Source of the DNA: a virus
Strand: one strand, 5' to 3'
Length of the DNA: 64,000 nucleotides
IMG/VR virus record: IMGVR_UViG_3300036719_002639
Coordinates: 16,171-80,170 of that record
This document shows positions 24,208 to 31,138 of this stretch, one piece after another (the first letter of the stretch is position 1; every line of letters begins with the position of its first letter). A program made the translations under genes and the position numbers. The notes under the pieces were generated by a model that saw only the letters and a list, made by a program, of their open reading frames with translations, was not told where the DNA came from and did not search any database.

Positions 24208-24350
24208 ATAAAATATGTGCTGGATTTCACGAATGTTCCACCTACCACTCCACTGATCAGGTGGTTGTAAGGTGTCTATCAGCGTAACAGACTAGTATGT
24301 TTTTTTCTTAATAATAGAATTTTTTTGTTTGCTGGAACTAGTCTAAATTG
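24208..24350 (-). other. Intergenic interval with inverted repeat and third 17-nt motif
   Basis: Contains the motif copy GAACATTCGTGAAATCC (24222-24238) preceded by a CCACC/GGTGG hairpin, and an 8-bp inverted repeat AGACTAGT/ACTAGTCT (24289-24296, 24337-24344) flanking an A/T-rich loop. No tRNA fits. Confidence 0.45.
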
Positions 24351-24650
24351 TTAAATGTCCGAAGCTTCTCTTGTGCGTCTATAATCTTGGCTTCTTACAT
24401 TGTTTTCTTCACTGGTTTGAAAATGGCTCGATACTGTTTCAACCTTCCATCCATTATCATCACCAATTCTTAAATACTTTCCTAAGATTGCATACTTTGC
24501 AGGTATGTAAGCTACTTGTGTAGCATTTTTCTTAGAGAGTGTGCATTGTTTGTAATCATTCTTCATGATTTGTCTTCTGATTGTTGTAGTGTCACTATCT
24601 TCATAGGGACTTCTTAAAACATTGTCAGGTGTACTTGGATAAACTTTCAT
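24351..24650 (-). CDS. Hypothetical protein inside tRNA cluster, 99 aa
   Basis: A GAAAG-type ribosome site precedes the ATG. The polar, basic protein contains RRQIMKNDYKQCTLSKKN and YIPAKYAILGKYLRIGDD. No family recognised. It sits between tRNA-Glu(TTC) and the structured interval upstream of tRNA-Ala, on the tRNA strand, so it is presumably co-transcribed. Confidence 0.6.
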   Translation of the reverse strand: MKVYPSTPDNVLRSPYEDSDTTTIRRQIMKNDYKQCTLSKKNATQVAYIPAKYAILGKYLRIGDDNGWKVETVSSHFQTSEENNVRSQDYRRTREASDI

Positions 24651-24676
24651 AATTACTTTCTTTCTTTGTTAAAAAA

Positions 24677-24752
24677 TGGCACCCGATAGGGGTTTCGATC
24701 CCCTTTCTAGAGTTTGAAGGACTCCTATCCTAGCCAGTAGACGAATCGGGTG
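24677..24752 (-). tRNA. tRNA-Glu(TTC)
   Basis: Acceptor CACCCGA/TCGGGTG, anticodon loop CCTTCAA, CCA encoded. The T loop is ATCGAAA (A54 instead of T54). Confidence 0.87.
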
Positions 24753-24760
24753 TGTTAAAA

Positions 24761-24835
24761 TGGCACCTCATGAGGGTATCGATCCCTCTCCTACAGATTG
24801 AGAATCTATCGACCTAGCCACTAGTCCAATGAGGT
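24761..24835 (-). tRNA. tRNA-Glu(CTC)
   Basis: Acceptor ACCTCAT, anticodon loop TTCTCAA, T loop ATCGATA, CCA encoded. D and T arms resemble the neighbouring Glu(TTC) gene, suggesting local duplication. Confidence 0.87.
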
Positions 24836-24842
24836 ATTAAAG

Positions 24843-24931
24843 TGGTGCATCTGACAAGAGTTGAACTTGTATTTGCCTAACGGCCTTTTGGGTTCGTAGC
24901 CCAACGTGCTAATCCATTACACTACAGATGC
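24843..24931 (-). tRNA. tRNA-Arg(ACG) with class II variable arm
   Basis: Acceptor GCATCTG, anticodon arm TTGGG-CTACGAA-CCCAA, a 17-nt variable region with stem GCC-gtta-GGC, T loop TTCAACT, CCA. Arg tRNAs are normally class I. Confidence 0.82.
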
Positions 24932-24938
24932 ATAAAAA

Positions 24939-25014
24939 TGGTGCAGACACTAGGATTTTAACCTAGAACAAGAGGATAGGAACCTCACATGATGTACACT
25001 TTCACCATGTCTGC
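24939..25014 (-). tRNA. tRNA-Arg(CCT)
   Basis: Acceptor GCAGACA, anticodon loop TTCCTAT, T arm CTAGG-TTAAAAT-CCTAG, CCA encoded. Confidence 0.83.
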
Positions 25015-25020
25015 ATGAAA

Positions 25021-25096
25021 TGGCGCAGATACCAAGATTCGAACTTGGAATTAAAGGGTAGAAACCTATCGTGATAGTCCGTTTCACTATACCTGC
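25021..25096 (-). tRNA. tRNA-Arg(TCT)
   Basis: Acceptor GCAGGTA, anticodon loop TTTCTAC, T loop TTCGAAT, CCA encoded. Similar in its arms to the preceding Arg(CCT) gene. Confidence 0.83.
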
Positions 25097-25104
25097 ATTA
25101 AAAT

Positions 25105-25180
25105 TGGAGCCAACAGTGACAATCGAAGTCACAGCCTTCACATTACCAATGTGATGTTCCGCCACTTGAACTATGTTGGC
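25105..25180 (-). tRNA. tRNA-Thr(GGT)
   Basis: Acceptor GCCAACA, anticodon arm TCACA-TTGGTAA-TGTGA, T loop TTCGATT, CCA encoded. Confidence 0.9.
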
Positions 25181-25185
25181 AAAAA

Positions 25186-25263
25186 TGGTCGGTCTGGTGG
25201 AAGTCGAATCCACATTATACTGGTTAAGAGCCAGTTCTATATGCCTTTCTAGTCACAGACCGA
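25186..25263 (-). tRNA. tRNA-Lys(CTT)
   Basis: Acceptor TCGGTCT/AGACCGA, anticodon arm ACTGG-CTCTTAA-CCAGT, T loop TTCGACT, CCA encoded. Confidence 0.88.
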
Positions 25264-25267
25264 TAAA

Positions 25268-25342
25268 TGGTGCTCCTATTGGGTATCGAACCCACTTCCC
25301 AAGGGTAAAAGCCTCGTGTTAATCCACTACAACTCTAGGAGC
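25268..25342 (-). tRNA. tRNA-Lys(TTT)
   Basis: Acceptor GCTCCTA, anticodon loop CTTTTAC, T loop TTCGATA, CCA encoded. Confidence 0.88.
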
Positions 25343-25352
25343 GTAAAAAAAT

Positions 25353-25432
25353 TGGTGCGCCGAGTGAGAATTGAACTCACCTCGATCAATGTATAAGATT
25401 GAGCTAAATGCTACCAGCTTAGTTTTCGGCGC
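25353..25432 (-). tRNA. tRNA-Ile(TAT)
   Basis: Acceptor GCGCCGA, anticodon arm TCAAT-CTTATAC-ATTGA, T loop TTCAATT, CCA encoded. It reads the rare ATA codon, frequent in AT-rich phage genes. Confidence 0.88.
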
Positions 25433-25436
25433 AAAA

Positions 25437-25515
25437 TGGTCAGCTAGGTCAGACTTGAACTGACAATATTCCTGTATCCAAAACAGGTCGCCTACCAATT
25501 GGCATCACTAGCTGA
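25437..25515 (-). tRNA. tRNA-Pro(TGG)
   Basis: Acceptor TCAGCTA/TAGCTGA, anticodon arm CCTGT-TTTGGAT-ACAGG, T loop TTCAAGT, CCA encoded. Confidence 0.87.
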
Positions 25516-25547
25516 TTAAAATTATTTGTGGTCTATCCCCACCGTCA

Positions 25548-25629
25548 AATCAATGCTGGTTCACTTTAATCCTGTTGACCAGTAAATTCACCTATCACAT
25601 CAGGGTTCGTAGGTGAAGATGTATTGATT
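25548..25629 (-). ncRNA. Three-way-junction RNA with possible kissing loops
   Basis: Minus strand: P1 AATCAAT/ATTGATT closes two hairpins, P2 TTCACCTA/TAGGTGAA and P3 CTGGT/ACCAG. The P2 loop contains CCTG and the P3 loop CAGG, able to pair. It lies between two tRNA-Pro genes and does not fold as tRNA. Confidence 0.55.
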
Positions 25630-25634
25630 AAATT

Positions 25635-25711
25635 GGTCGGAGTAACAGGGATCGAACCTGCATGACTTATGGGCCCAGGCCATACGCTTCGCCAATTAAG
25701 CTATACTCCGA
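25635..25711 (-). tRNA. tRNA-Pro(TGG), C33 variant
   Basis: Acceptor TCGGAGT/ACTCCGA, anticodon arm TATGG-CCTGGGC-CCATA giving TGG with G37 (usual for Pro) but C instead of T at position 33, T loop TTCGATC, CCA. Confidence 0.72.
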
Positions 25712-25716
25712 TAAAA

Positions 25717-25794
25717 TGGTCGGCTATGGTGGTAACGATCCACCCTTCTCTGTGTATCAGACAGAAGTAATCAAACCTATATACTAATAGCCGA
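25717..25794 (-). tRNA. tRNA-Ile(GAT)
   Basis: Acceptor TCGGCTA, anticodon arm TCTGT-CTGATAC-ACAGA, T loop ATCGTTA, CCA encoded. Confidence 0.86.
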
Positions 25795-25799
25795 TAAAA

Positions 25800-25892
25800 T
25801 GGTGGCAATAGTAGGAATCGAACCTACCGTGTTTACCCGAAGGGAACAGATTTACAGTCTGCTACGACACAACCAATAGTCGTCTTACTGCC
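25800..25892 (-). tRNA. tRNA-Tyr(GTA)
   Basis: A class II tRNA as expected for Tyr: acceptor GGCAGTA, anticodon arm GCAGA-CTGTAAA-TCTGT, variable arm with CCCTTCGGG, T loop TTCGATT, CCA. Confidence 0.9.
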
Positions 25893-26260
25893 ATAAAAGG
25901 TTTTACTATGAATTCCTAGAAGTTTCCTTCATTAAAAAAGTCATTGGGATTAGAACGCTTCCAATCAGCGGTTGAATTCTCGACTCTAACTGTGATTCAA
26001 CAGACCTTATCTATTGAATAACATTCAACTTCTCACCGAATGAGGTTGAACTTAATCAACCCCTCTTCTACGAGATTTACTAAGGTTCCCCAACGCATCA
26101 GGGAATCCTTTAAACAATCTATATTCAGTTTTCAAATATCTTCACAACATCTTTTAGCGTTGTAGGCACTTTCGCACCATTTATTAACAGCCCCATCGTC
26201 GCTGTTAACCTTGGATACCGTTCTTGTATCCTAACCGTTATAATATCAAGTCTATAAACG
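25893..26260 (-). other. 5' leader region of tRNA cluster 1 with serial hairpins
   Basis: 368 nt without a gene. Successive hairpins on the minus strand: GGATAC/GTATCC, TTAACAGC/GCTGTTAA, GGTTGA/TCAACC, GTTGAAT/ATTCAAC, GAAG-gaaa-CTTC. A 16-nt segment (26121-26136, ATATTCAGTTTTCAAA on plus) is identical in the leader of cluster 2. Likely the transcribed leader with RNA processing sites; a clear promoter is not evident. Confidence 0.5.
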
Positions 26261-26287
26261 AAAAAACCCACCGTTTTACTGGTGGGT
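26261..26287 (-). terminator. Rho-independent terminator
   Basis: Minus strand ACCCACCAG / CGGTGGGT hairpin followed by TTTTTT. It ends the operon of small genes just upstream of the tRNA cluster. Confidence 0.8.
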
Positions 26288-26308
26288 GTGTGATCCTAAT
26301 GATCCTAT

Positions 26309-26413
26309 TTAACACCCACTACAACCTGCATCAAAGCGTTCTATCGCCTTGGGCATCGGTTTCACAGTTCCTCTATAAATTTCACAAACTCTATTCATAA
26401 CTTCTCTCTTCAT
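26309..26413 (-). CDS. Small CxGC-ended protein, 34 aa
   Basis: A short open frame starting MKREVMNRVCEIYRG and ending in DAGCSGC. It is supported by a consensus TATAAATA late promoter 4 nt before the ATG and by its position directly upstream of a terminator. No homologue recognised; three Cys suggest metal binding or a redox role. Confidence 0.55.
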   Translation of the reverse strand: MKREVMNRVCEIYRGTVKPMPKAIERFDAGCSGC

Positions 26414-26417
26414 TAAC

Positions 26418-26425
26418 TATTTATA
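26418..26425 (-). promoter_or_regulatory. T4-type late promoter
   Basis: TATAAATA then GTTA then ATG on the minus strand (start at 26413). Confidence 0.6.
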
Positions 26426-26452
26426 ACAATCATATCACTTTTCTACAGAAAA

Positions 26453-26587
26453 TCAAGAAATATTTTCAACTTTCTTTTTACATACGGAATTCACTGCATA
26501 TCTTATACAATTTCCGCACACTCTTCTGCCCTTGTTCCTTAGTAATTTTCTCTTACATCTAGAACAATGTACGTATCTCGTCTTCAT
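26453..26587 (-). CDS. Small zinc-ribbon protein, 44 aa
   Basis: The frame begins MKTRYVHCSRCKRKLLRN and contains CSRC, CGNC and a further Cys: a compact four-cysteine zinc ribbon with many Lys/Arg, typical of small phage regulators or RNA/DNA-binding proteins. A host-type promoter (TTGACT-N17-TAAGTT) ends 7 nt before the ATG. Confidence 0.6.
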   Translation of the reverse strand: MKTRYVHCSRCKRKLLRNKGRRVCGNCIRYAVNSVCKKKVENIS

Positions 26588-26594
26588 TGTTAAT

Positions 26595-26623
26595 AACTTA
26601 TCATGACACTCACTGGAAGTCAA
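26595..26623 (-). promoter_or_regulatory. Host-type promoter, weak -10
   Basis: -35 TTGACT (26618-26623), 17-nt spacer, -10 TAAGTT (26595-26600), 7 nt to the ATG at 26587. Confidence 0.4.
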
Positions 26624-26641
26624 TAGGTATTTTGAAAATTG

Positions 26642-27079
26642 TTAAATAGATTTCTTTCGTTTGGGTGTTTTAGGTTCTTGTACGGGTTTTTTATAATATA
26701 CACCATGTATCATGATTAATCTATTTCGTATTGGACTTTTAGGATCGTTTGCCCATTTAAATAAATCTTCGATGCTGTATTTGTCGATAGGATATCCTTT
26801 TGAACACCAAGCATACAATGGTTCAATGATATCCAATGCTGTACCATCTTCATGAACTCTTTTAATCTCACCATTATGTATTCTTTCGACAACTTTTACA
26901 CAATTTTCAAAAAACGCTAAATGTATGTCATAATAATCATCTACATGTTCTGGATCAAATAAACCCCGTTCTCCTGTAGCATTCCTTTTACTTGGTGGAT
27001 TCTTTTTAAGATAATCTACAATATATTTCAAAGTATGTAAAACTGTTGTATACATCGTTGTTTCTTCTAATGTATTCAT
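26642..27079 (-). CDS. Hypothetical protein, 145 aa
   Basis: A soluble alpha-helical protein with a basic C-terminus (PKTPKRKKSI). It overlaps the upstream gene by 4 nt and has AGGGAG before the ATG. No family recognised. It is the last gene of the operon started by the metallopeptidase-like gene. Confidence 0.65.
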   Translation of the reverse strand: MNTLEETTMYTTVLHTLKYIVDYLKKNPPSKRNATGERGLFDPEHVDDYYDIHLAFFENCVKVVERIHNGEIKRVHEDGTALDIIEPLYAWCSKGYPIDKYSIEDLFKWANDPKSPIRNRLIMIHGVYYKKPVQEPKTPKRKKSI

Positions 27080-27492
27080 ATATTACTCCCTACATTCGTC
27101 TTTAGTTGTCCTGTATACGCAGGATCAAGCTTGTGACGTTGGGCTGTCTCTCGTTCTACAGCTTTATCATGTGCATCATTGTAATCCATCTTTGGATCAG
27201 CCTTCATTAATGATCTTTCATATACTTCGTGTTGAAAATTAAACCACATTTCCTTACGATCTTCCATCTCTTCTACCCAAATCTCGTCTTTAGGTACGTA
27301 GTCATAAACATATCCGTGTCCCCCTTCGACAAAATCAACATTAATATTTGAACGAACAAAATCACCATTTACAATGTATACGTTTACACCTTTAGCAATC
27401 TTGCTGTAGTTTGGCGAAAAGTGTTTCCAAGCTTGTTTTCCCGCTACCTTGGCATAATCTTTGAAATTCTTGAATGTGTGTTTAGTTTCCAT
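27076..27492 (-). CDS. Hypothetical protein, 138 aa
   Basis: A polar protein with KDEIWVEEMEDRKEMWFNFQ and no Cys or membrane segment. It is coupled to its neighbours by overlaps at both ends (4 and 11 nt). No family recognised; a late class is suggested by the upstream promoter at 28585. Confidence 0.65.
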   Translation of the reverse strand: METKHTFKNFKDYAKVAGKQAWKHFSPNYSKIAKGVNVYIVNGDFVRSNINVDFVEGGHGYVYDYVPKDEIWVEEMEDRKEMWFNFQHEVYERSLMKADPKMDYNDAHDKAVERETAQRHKLDPAYTGQLKTNVGSNI

Positions 27493-28579
27493 TTGGCTCC
27501 GGTGTCTTTTGTTTTAAAATATCAGCAGTAAGGCTTCTTACAAGAGATTTAATTCTATTGATATCATCTGATGCATCTACATTGACAAACGCTGTATAAA
27601 TTTTACTCAATATCTTTCGATATAATGGCTCATTCTTCTTGAAATTATCAAGATACTTATACATCCACTCCAATGTACCACGTTGTTTGCTATTATGGTA
27701 TAAGAATCTATCACGATTAACAACCTGACTATAAAAGTCTTTCTTTGTCATATCTGAATGATAGGTGTAATACATATATTGTAATCTACGAATAAAACTA
27801 ACTAAATTTGTGTAATATTCGATTGGTCGCTTAACATGTTCAACTCTTCGTGTACCTTCTGTCTCTTGTGCGATTAATTTTGGTTTTCTTCCTAATGATG
27901 GTATTTTCATTAGGACTTTAGAAATAGCTTCTTCGGCTGATTTAGCAGATATTACGATAAGTTTGTTATTATATGCAAATGATTGTCCATCCTTTTGCAT
28001 TTCTGGTGTAGTTATTGTCCATTTCTTCAATTTATCAATCTTATAACCACGCATAGTGACATCAGTAGGTAACATCTTTCTTGATGGAGTACCACCAATA
28101 TGCTTTTCATACTCTTTAATTGACATATCTGGTAATAAACCCTTTTTAATCTTATAAGTCACTATCAAATACTGAATATAATGTAATAATTCATGTTCAG
28201 TTACATGTAATAGAAGTTCTGTTAAATTACTGTTTAAACTGATAGTAATATAACCTACACCATCTTTGATATTCTTTCCAAGGTCTTTATTTTCAGGATT
28301 AGTTTTAGTGAAAAAACTATCTTCATATTTATTGTTATTAATTAAGATGATATGAGGGTTTATTTCGTTCAAAAAAGCCCAATTAGTGCCACTGAAATCA
28401 ATAGCAAAATCTTTATTAGGAAAGGATTTACCTGAAAGCCGTTTAATACCTTCCCCTCGCACTTTCTTATAAGAGGCTATGATTTGATCTTCAATATCCT
28501 TAAAAACATGCTTTGCGAGTGATATTGTCTCTAGTAGTATAGTCTCATCTAGTTTTGTAAAAATATTAAACTTAATCAT
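27482..28579 (-). CDS. Putative late metallopeptidase-like protein with HELLH motif, 365 aa
   Basis: The start at 28579 is chosen because TATAAATA-GTTAC immediately precedes that ATG; an earlier in-frame ATG would lie upstream of the promoter. The zinc-protease-type motif HExxH appears as TEHELLHYIQYL near residue 130, preceded by beta-strand-like sequence, as in small zincin families. The N-terminus (MIKFNIFTKLDETILLE) recalls the leader motif of late virion proteins in this genome. The third zinc ligand cannot be assigned by eye, so protease activity is a hypothesis. Confidence 0.65.
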   Translation of the reverse strand: MIKFNIFTKLDETILLETISLAKHVFKDIEDQIIASYKKVRGEGIKRLSGKSFPNKDFAIDFSGTNWAFLNEINPHIILINNNKYEDSFFTKTNPENKDLGKNIKDGVGYITISLNSNLTELLLHVTEHELLHYIQYLIVTYKIKKGLLPDMSIKEYEKHIGGTPSRKMLPTDVTMRGYKIDKLKKWTITTPEMQKDGQSFAYNNKLIVISAKSAEEAISKVLMKIPSLGRKPKLIAQETEGTRRVEHVKRPIEYYTNLVSFIRRLQYMYYTYHSDMTKKDFYSQVVNRDRFLYHNSKQRGTLEWMYKYLDNFKKNEPLYRKILSKIYTAFVNVDASDDINRIKSLVRSLTADILKQKTPEPNGN

Positions 28580-28584
28580 GTAAC

Positions 28585-28592
28585 TATTTATA
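28585..28592 (-). promoter_or_regulatory. T4-type late promoter abutting the start codon
   Basis: The minus strand reads TATAAATA then GTTAC then ATG at 28579: a consensus box with 5-nt spacing. Confidence 0.7.
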
Positions 28593-28875
28593 CACAATTC
28601 GGACAAATATAAGACATTTTTTTACCATGAAAAATCCAACCTACCCTAGCAGCTTCTTTCCAAGTGGTTTCTCGCTTACACCCCCCACAAAGAATCATGA
28701 AATTAGACGATAAAACCTCATCATAAACCAAATTTATAATGTTTTTATCCACTTTAGGTTTTGTAAGAAGTTTCTTGGATGTTTTCTTACAAGGTTTTGT
28801 CTGAAATTGTGCTTCTTTTTCAGACAAAACCTCAGAGTTAATTAAATTCAAAAGACTGTTTAAAGAGTCATTCAT
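28588..28875 (-). CDS. C4 zinc-finger protein, 95 aa
   Basis: The C-terminal half carries CGGCKRE and, 25 residues later, CPNC at the extreme end, forming a zinc ribbon. The N-terminal half is helical and basic (CKKTSKKLLTKPKVDKN). It follows the 163-aa NSSSS-motif gene by 1 nt. No specific family recognised. Confidence 0.65.
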   Translation of the reverse strand: MNDSLNSLLNLINSEVLSEKEAQFQTKPCKKTSKKLLTKPKVDKNIINLVYDEVLSSNFMILCGGCKRETTWKEAARVGWIFHGKKMSYICPNCV

Positions 28876-28876
28876 T

Positions 28877-29368
28877 TTAATCGTGTTCTACTTTACATTC
28901 CAAGGTTTTCTTAATCTCAAATAAGTAATACATACAGATACTCTTTAAAAGATCAGGAACATCACAGATAGAGTTATGCATAGATGAATCGCCAGTTAAG
29001 ATGATATCTCCGTTATAAAATTTAGTTTGAATACGATAATACTGATTCAAAATATCTGTCACAAGTTCTGCATCAGGTTGGACATACTGATATCCACCAA
29101 GTCCACTATCTTCTTTTAATGCTTCCAATCTAGCGATTAATGTGGTAAGTTGTTCTGTCTCGCGTCTAAAATGTTTACCCATTAATTCGTTTCCCATAAT
29201 ATCTTTACGTCTATCGGTAAAGCGTTCAATCAAACTTTCTGGTTCAAAATAATCATACTGAAATTCTTGTGCAATTGACTCACAAAAATCCATTATATTC
29301 ACATCGTGAATACGTACAATATAACTTGCACTTGAACTGTTACTTACAAAACCGTTTCTTAATTTCAT
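28877..29368 (-). CDS. NSSSS-motif protein, 163 aa
   Basis: Begins MKLRNGFVSNSSSASYIV, a recurrent N-terminal signature seen in otherwise unrelated phage and bacterial hypothetical proteins; its role is unknown to me. The start at 29368 is set by GGGAG and by the ATGA overlap with the upstream gene. The rest is acidic and helical. The adjacent gene has the same N-terminus, so the two are paralogues or share a targeting or processing signal. Confidence 0.7.
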   Translation of the reverse strand: MKLRNGFVSNSSSASYIVRIHDVNIMDFCESIAQEFQYDYFEPESLIERFTDRRKDIMGNELMGKHFRRETEQLTTLIARLEALKEDSGLGGYQYVQPDAELVTDILNQYYRIQTKFYNGDIILTGDSSMHNSICDVPDLLKSICMYYLFEIKKTLECKVEHD

Positions 29369-29613
29369 GATCTCTCCCAATTTACTATATCTTCTTCGAC
29401 TCCAATGTTCACTAAAAATTCACGCATATCAAAATTATCCATAGAAGTATAACCTTCTACTGTGTGTGTTGTAACAGTAATAGTCCAAGGATTGTCATTA
29501 GTATGATCTGAATGATTCACAATATCAACTAATTGTTTAGCTGTAATCTTTATTAAAGGGATTACAAAGCTACTTGAGCTACTATTACTTACAAATCCAA
29601 TTCTTATTTTCAT
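29365..29613 (-). CDS. NSSSS-motif protein, 82 aa
   Basis: The start at 29613 has TTTGGAGA upstream. It begins MKIRIGFVSNSSSSSFVI, nearly the same first 18 residues as the following gene, after which the sequences diverge. The end overlaps the next start as ATGA. Function unknown. Confidence 0.7.
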   Translation of the reverse strand: MKIRIGFVSNSSSSSFVIPLIKITAKQLVDIVNHSDHTNDNPWTITVTTHTVEGYTSMDNFDMREFLVNIGVEEDIVNWERS

Positions 29614-29614
29614 A

Positions 29615-29809
29615 TTATCTCCAAATTCTCCTATAACCATCAACGGGAAACATCTGTCTAAAAATTCTTTTTGGTGCAGTTTCAATATCTCTATGATAAA
29701 GCATTGAGAATATACAGAATTTACCAATAAAATACTTATATACAACGCCACTTAAAGGATACATGAAGATTGCGGGTACATACCAAACCTTTTCTCGTGT
29801 TCTTTTCAT
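29615..29809 (-). CDS. Small membrane-associated protein, 64 aa
   Basis: Basic N-terminus (MKRTREK), then a hydrophobic aromatic segment (VWYVPAIFMYPLSGVVYKYF) that could span or lie on the membrane, and a basic C-terminus. It overlaps the epimerase stop (ATGA) and ends 1 nt before the next start, so it is translationally embedded in the operon. Confidence 0.6.
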   Translation of the reverse strand: MKRTREKVWYVPAIFMYPLSGVVYKYFIGKFCIFSMLYHRDIETAPKRIFRQMFPVDGYRRIWR

Positions 29810-30594
29810 GTTTGACTCCTTATTAATTCTATAATATTTGGTGGTGTATAATATTTTTTGAGTTTACTTAAATCCATAATACTATTTACCAAATGTAATC
29901 CTTGTTGTCTACGTATTTCTTCAATACTGATAATCTCTTTCTTCATTCCCATCAATAATCCGATTTCATGCATACTGACATAACCATCACATGCCACATT
30001 ATAGGCTCCTGTGCATTCATTATCAATCAAAATCTTAATCGCTTTTGTTAATATTGTAACATTGGTTACACTGTCCTTTTCGTCACACAACTTATCAAAG
30101 CGTTTTATTTTGTTTAGTAAATTGTTTTCACGAGCACTAAAATCAAAAAATAATCTTGGTCGTATAATCAAATCTCTGTCAAAATCACAACCCTTTTCGC
30201 CATGCCATTTTGTTAAGGTGTAATTACAATGTGCGGAAAGAAAATCTGTCTCCTTTTGTGGTGTATCGTTTCTGTCGTATAAGCAACCAGTTGAAATCTG
30301 TACAAATTTCTTATTACCACCATTGCACCATTGACTTAAAACCTGTGGAATAACAGCATTACTAAAAAATGCCTCATTATAATTCTCTTCACAATATCTA
30401 GTATTACTCTTCGCAATACAATTTATTACCACATCAAATTTATCTAATTTTCTTGCCATATAAAACGGAAATTCTAATGAATCGTTTATTTGGATTTGTG
30501 ATAAATTGAACCTTTCCTTATCAAGAACCGTATAATGAAGTTTTTCGAACTCATGTCCTAAATACCCCGAACCTAATACTACAACTTTATTCAT
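29806..30594 (-). CDS. NAD-dependent epimerase/dehydratase-like (RmlD-type) protein, 262 aa
   Basis: The start at 30594 is chosen for its GGAGAAG site. An N-terminal Rossmann motif (VVVLGSGYLGHEF) is followed by VVINCIAKSN, ISTGCLYDR and YTLTKWHGEK, which is the YxxxK catalytic pair of extended SDR enzymes. At 262 aa it is a compact member like dTDP-4-dehydrorhamnose reductase. It may modify nucleotide sugars, for instance for glycosylation of DNA, virion or host surface, but the substrate is unknown. Confidence 0.8.
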   Translation of the reverse strand: MNKVVVLGSGYLGHEFEKLHYTVLDKERFNLSQIQINDSLEFPFYMARKLDKFDVVINCIAKSNTRYCEENYNEAFFSNAVIPQVLSQWCNGGNKKFVQISTGCLYDRNDTPQKETDFLSAHCNYTLTKWHGEKGCDFDRDLIIRPRLFFDFSARENNLLNKIKRFDKLCDEKDSVTNVTILTKAIKILIDNECTGAYNVACDGYVSMHEIGLLMGMKKEIISIEEIRRQQGLHLVNSIMDLSKLKKYYTPPNIIELIRSQT

Positions 30595-30596
30595 AC

Positions 30597-30788
30597 TTAC
30601 TTCTCCATATGTATCGTTTTTCGACAAAGAATTTCCTGACAAAACATTTTTACTGCATCAGGTGCTTTATTAAACTCATCTACAGCCTCATCATATAACC
30701 ATTTTGTTAAGTATTGTACCTGTGATCCATTTTTATAGACCACTACATAAGATTTAGATTCAATAAATTCTTCTACTTTTTGTTTCAT
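30597..30788 (-). CDS. Hypothetical protein, 63 aa
   Basis: A small acidic protein, two nucleotides upstream of the epimerase start codon and overlapping the SLOG gene by 4 nt. Not recognised; a phage accessory gene. Confidence 0.6.
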   Translation of the reverse strand: MKQKVEEFIESKSYVVVYKNGSQVQYLTKWLYDEAVDEFNKAPDAVKMFCQEILCRKTIHMEK

Positions 30789-31138
30789 ACTGTTATAATC
30801 TCCTTACCACCTTTAATACCTTTACGTATAGTGTCCTCAGTTCCCCCTGTACGATCATCTGATACTACAGCCAATATCACATCAGCATCATCAGCTATTA
30901 ACCCATTACGTTGGAAACCAGCACTCTTTCCATACTTTCGCCAATCAGCGTAATGTATTCTGATAGGAATGTCAAGATGTTTTGCAATAATTTCAGCAAA
31001 TCTATCTCCACCTTGTGGACATCCTCCGCTACACAAAGAGTCTCCCCTGCGATAAATCTCTAAGAATTTATTCAAACAACGTTTGAAATCTTCTGGTGAG
31101 TTTTTACGTCTAGAACCGATTATGCCGATTACTTTCAA
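30785..31138 (-). CDS. SLOG/DUF2493-like nucleotide-binding protein, 117 aa
   Basis: A Rossmann-like SLOG fold: MKVIGIIGSRR start, the signature CSGGCPQGGDRFAEIIA, ADWRKYGKSAGFQRN and C-terminal GGTEDTIRKGIKGG. Members bind nucleotides, and some are linked to ADP-ribose or anti-phage signalling pathways. In a phage it could hydrolyse or sequester a nucleotide signal. It overlaps its neighbours by 4 nt on both sides. Confidence 0.85.
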   Translation of the reverse strand: MKVIGIIGSRRKNSPEDFKRCLNKFLEIYRRGDSLCSGGCPQGGDRFAEIIAKHLDIPIRIHYADWRKYGKSAGFQRNGLIADDADVILAVVSDDRTGGTEDTIRKGIKGGKEIITV

